Shown piece by piece: positions 13,960 to 14,406 of a DNA stretch of 14,406 bases; the stretch's first letter is position 1, and every line of letters starts with the position of its first letter. The position numbers and the translations under genes are program-made. The stretch is from Pseudomonadota bacterium (GTDB lineage: Bacteria; Myxococcota_A; Polyangia; Fen-1088). The stretch lies in assembly GCA_023438785.1 (NCBI GenBank), contig JAEXQJ010000010.1:1-14406 (forward strand). The letters are read 5' to 3'. A model generated the notes under the pieces. The model was not told where the DNA came from. It worked only from the letters and a program-made list of their open reading frames with translations, and made no database searches.

Positions 13960-14406
13960 AGCGCTCGGCCGTGTCGGGCAGGAGCGTGACGATGAGCTTG
14001 CCAACGTTCTCCCGGCGGCGAGCCAGATGGGCGGCGGCGGCGACCGCGGCGCCGGAGGAGATGCCGGCGAGAATGCCCTCCTGCTTGGCGAGGTGATCCA
14101 TCATAGTCAAGGCCTCGTCGTCGCTCACCTTGATGACCTCGTCGATGATGCTGCGGTTGAGATTCTTGGGAATGAAGCCGGCGCCGATGCCCTGGATGAG
14201 GTGGGGGCCGGGCTTGCCGCCCGAGATGACCGCCGACGTCCGCGGCTCGACGGCGACGATGCGCAGCGCCGGCTTGCGCGCCTTGAGCACCTCGCCCACA
14301 CCGGTCAGGGTTCCGCCGCTGCCCACGCCGGCCACGAAGATGTCGACCTGTCCGTCCGTATCTCGCCAAATCTCCTCGGCGGTGCTCTCACGGTGGACCT
14401 GGGGGT
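13937..14406 (-). CDS. cysK: Cysteine synthase (O-acetylserine sulfhydrylase), C-terminal part
   Basis: About 155 C-terminal residues of a fold-type II PLP enzyme that makes cysteine from O-acetylserine and sulfide. The N-terminal half with the PLP lysine lies beyond the right edge. Visible motifs are V-H-R-E-S-T-A-E-E-I-W (CysK-type), the PLP-phosphate loop in F-V-A-G-V-G-S-G-G-T-L-T-G, A-V-E-P at the strand after it, G-I-G-A-G-F-I-P, and G-I-S-S-G-A-A-V-A-A-A near the active-site serine. A CBS-type or other extra C-terminal domain is absent: the chain ends T-A-E-R-Y-L-L-T-F-E-L, as in plain CysK. It is read towards the operon and ends 23 bases from it, so it is a separate transcription unit. 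CysM or a related cystathionine-type synthase is less likely given these motifs. Confidence 0.9.
   Translation of the reverse strand, partial: PQVHRESTAEEIWRDTDGQVDIFVAGVGSGGTLTGVGEVLKARKPALRIVAVEPRTSAVISGGKPGPHLIQGIGAGFIPKNLNRSIIDEVIKVSDDEALTMMDHLAKQEGILAGISSGAAVAAAAHLARRRENVGKLIVTLLPDTAERYLLTFEL

Noticed and set aside
13341..14369. Minus-strand open frame of 342 codons spanning the end of porB and the cysK region
   Set aside because: It is out of frame with the true cysK reading, has repetitive R/G/H composition and overlaps the well-supported beta subunit.

Overview
**Organism and setting.** The window is GC-rich (roughly two thirds G+C by eye) and almost fully coding. It points to a Gram-negative anaerobe. 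There is an outer-membrane porin and a lipoprotein substrate-binding protein. Beside them sit oxygen-sensitive, low-potential enzymes: corrinoid methyltransferases, a corrinoid reductive activator, and a four-subunit 2-oxoacid:ferredoxin oxidoreductase. I cannot place it to genus. A deltaproteobacterial/Desulfobacterota-, Myxococcota- or similar metagenomic origin is plausible but is inference.

**Layout.** Fourteen plus-strand genes run from the left edge to 13913 with almost no spacing, and most junctions are stop/start overlaps (ATGA, GTGA, TGATG). In order they are: the 3' part of an OprP/OprO-type porin (1-626); an SsuA/TauA-like ABC importer made of lipoprotein (637-1677), ATPase (1677-2507) and permease (2504-3349); a corrinoid protein (3355-4029); two UroD/MtaA-family methyltransferases (4026-5075 and 5072-6094); a RACo-type ferredoxin-ASKHA corrinoid activator (6091-7749); a cysteine-rich DUF1847 protein (7746-8429); a PaaK-like acyl-CoA ligase (8430-9776); a class I aminotransferase (9786-10964); and the gamma, delta, alpha and beta subunits of a 2-oxoacid:ferredoxin oxidoreductase (10961-13913). 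A convergent minus-strand cysteine synthase (13937-14406, its N-terminal part beyond the right edge) ends the block. No stretch over 300 bases lacks a gene. I saw no tRNA, rRNA, IS element, CRISPR array or cobalamin riboswitch. The operon promoter must lie left of the window.

**How the genes may work together.** The layout reads as one catabolic unit: uptake across both membranes, corrinoid-dependent methyl transfer with built-in reactivation, then an amino acid / 2-oxoacid / acyl-CoA module (aminotransferase, OFOR, ligase) that could release CO2 and reduced ferredoxin. The arrangement suggests use of a methylated amino acid or a methylated acid derived from one. One candidate route, as inference only, is methionine to 4-methylthio-2-oxobutyrate to 3-methylthiopropionyl-CoA to methylthiopropionate, followed by S-demethylation. 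Alternatives are O-methylated aromatic amino or arylacetic acids, or the reverse direction (acid activation, reductive carboxylation and amination). The final methyl acceptor is not evident, because no pterin-binding methyltransferase is present here.
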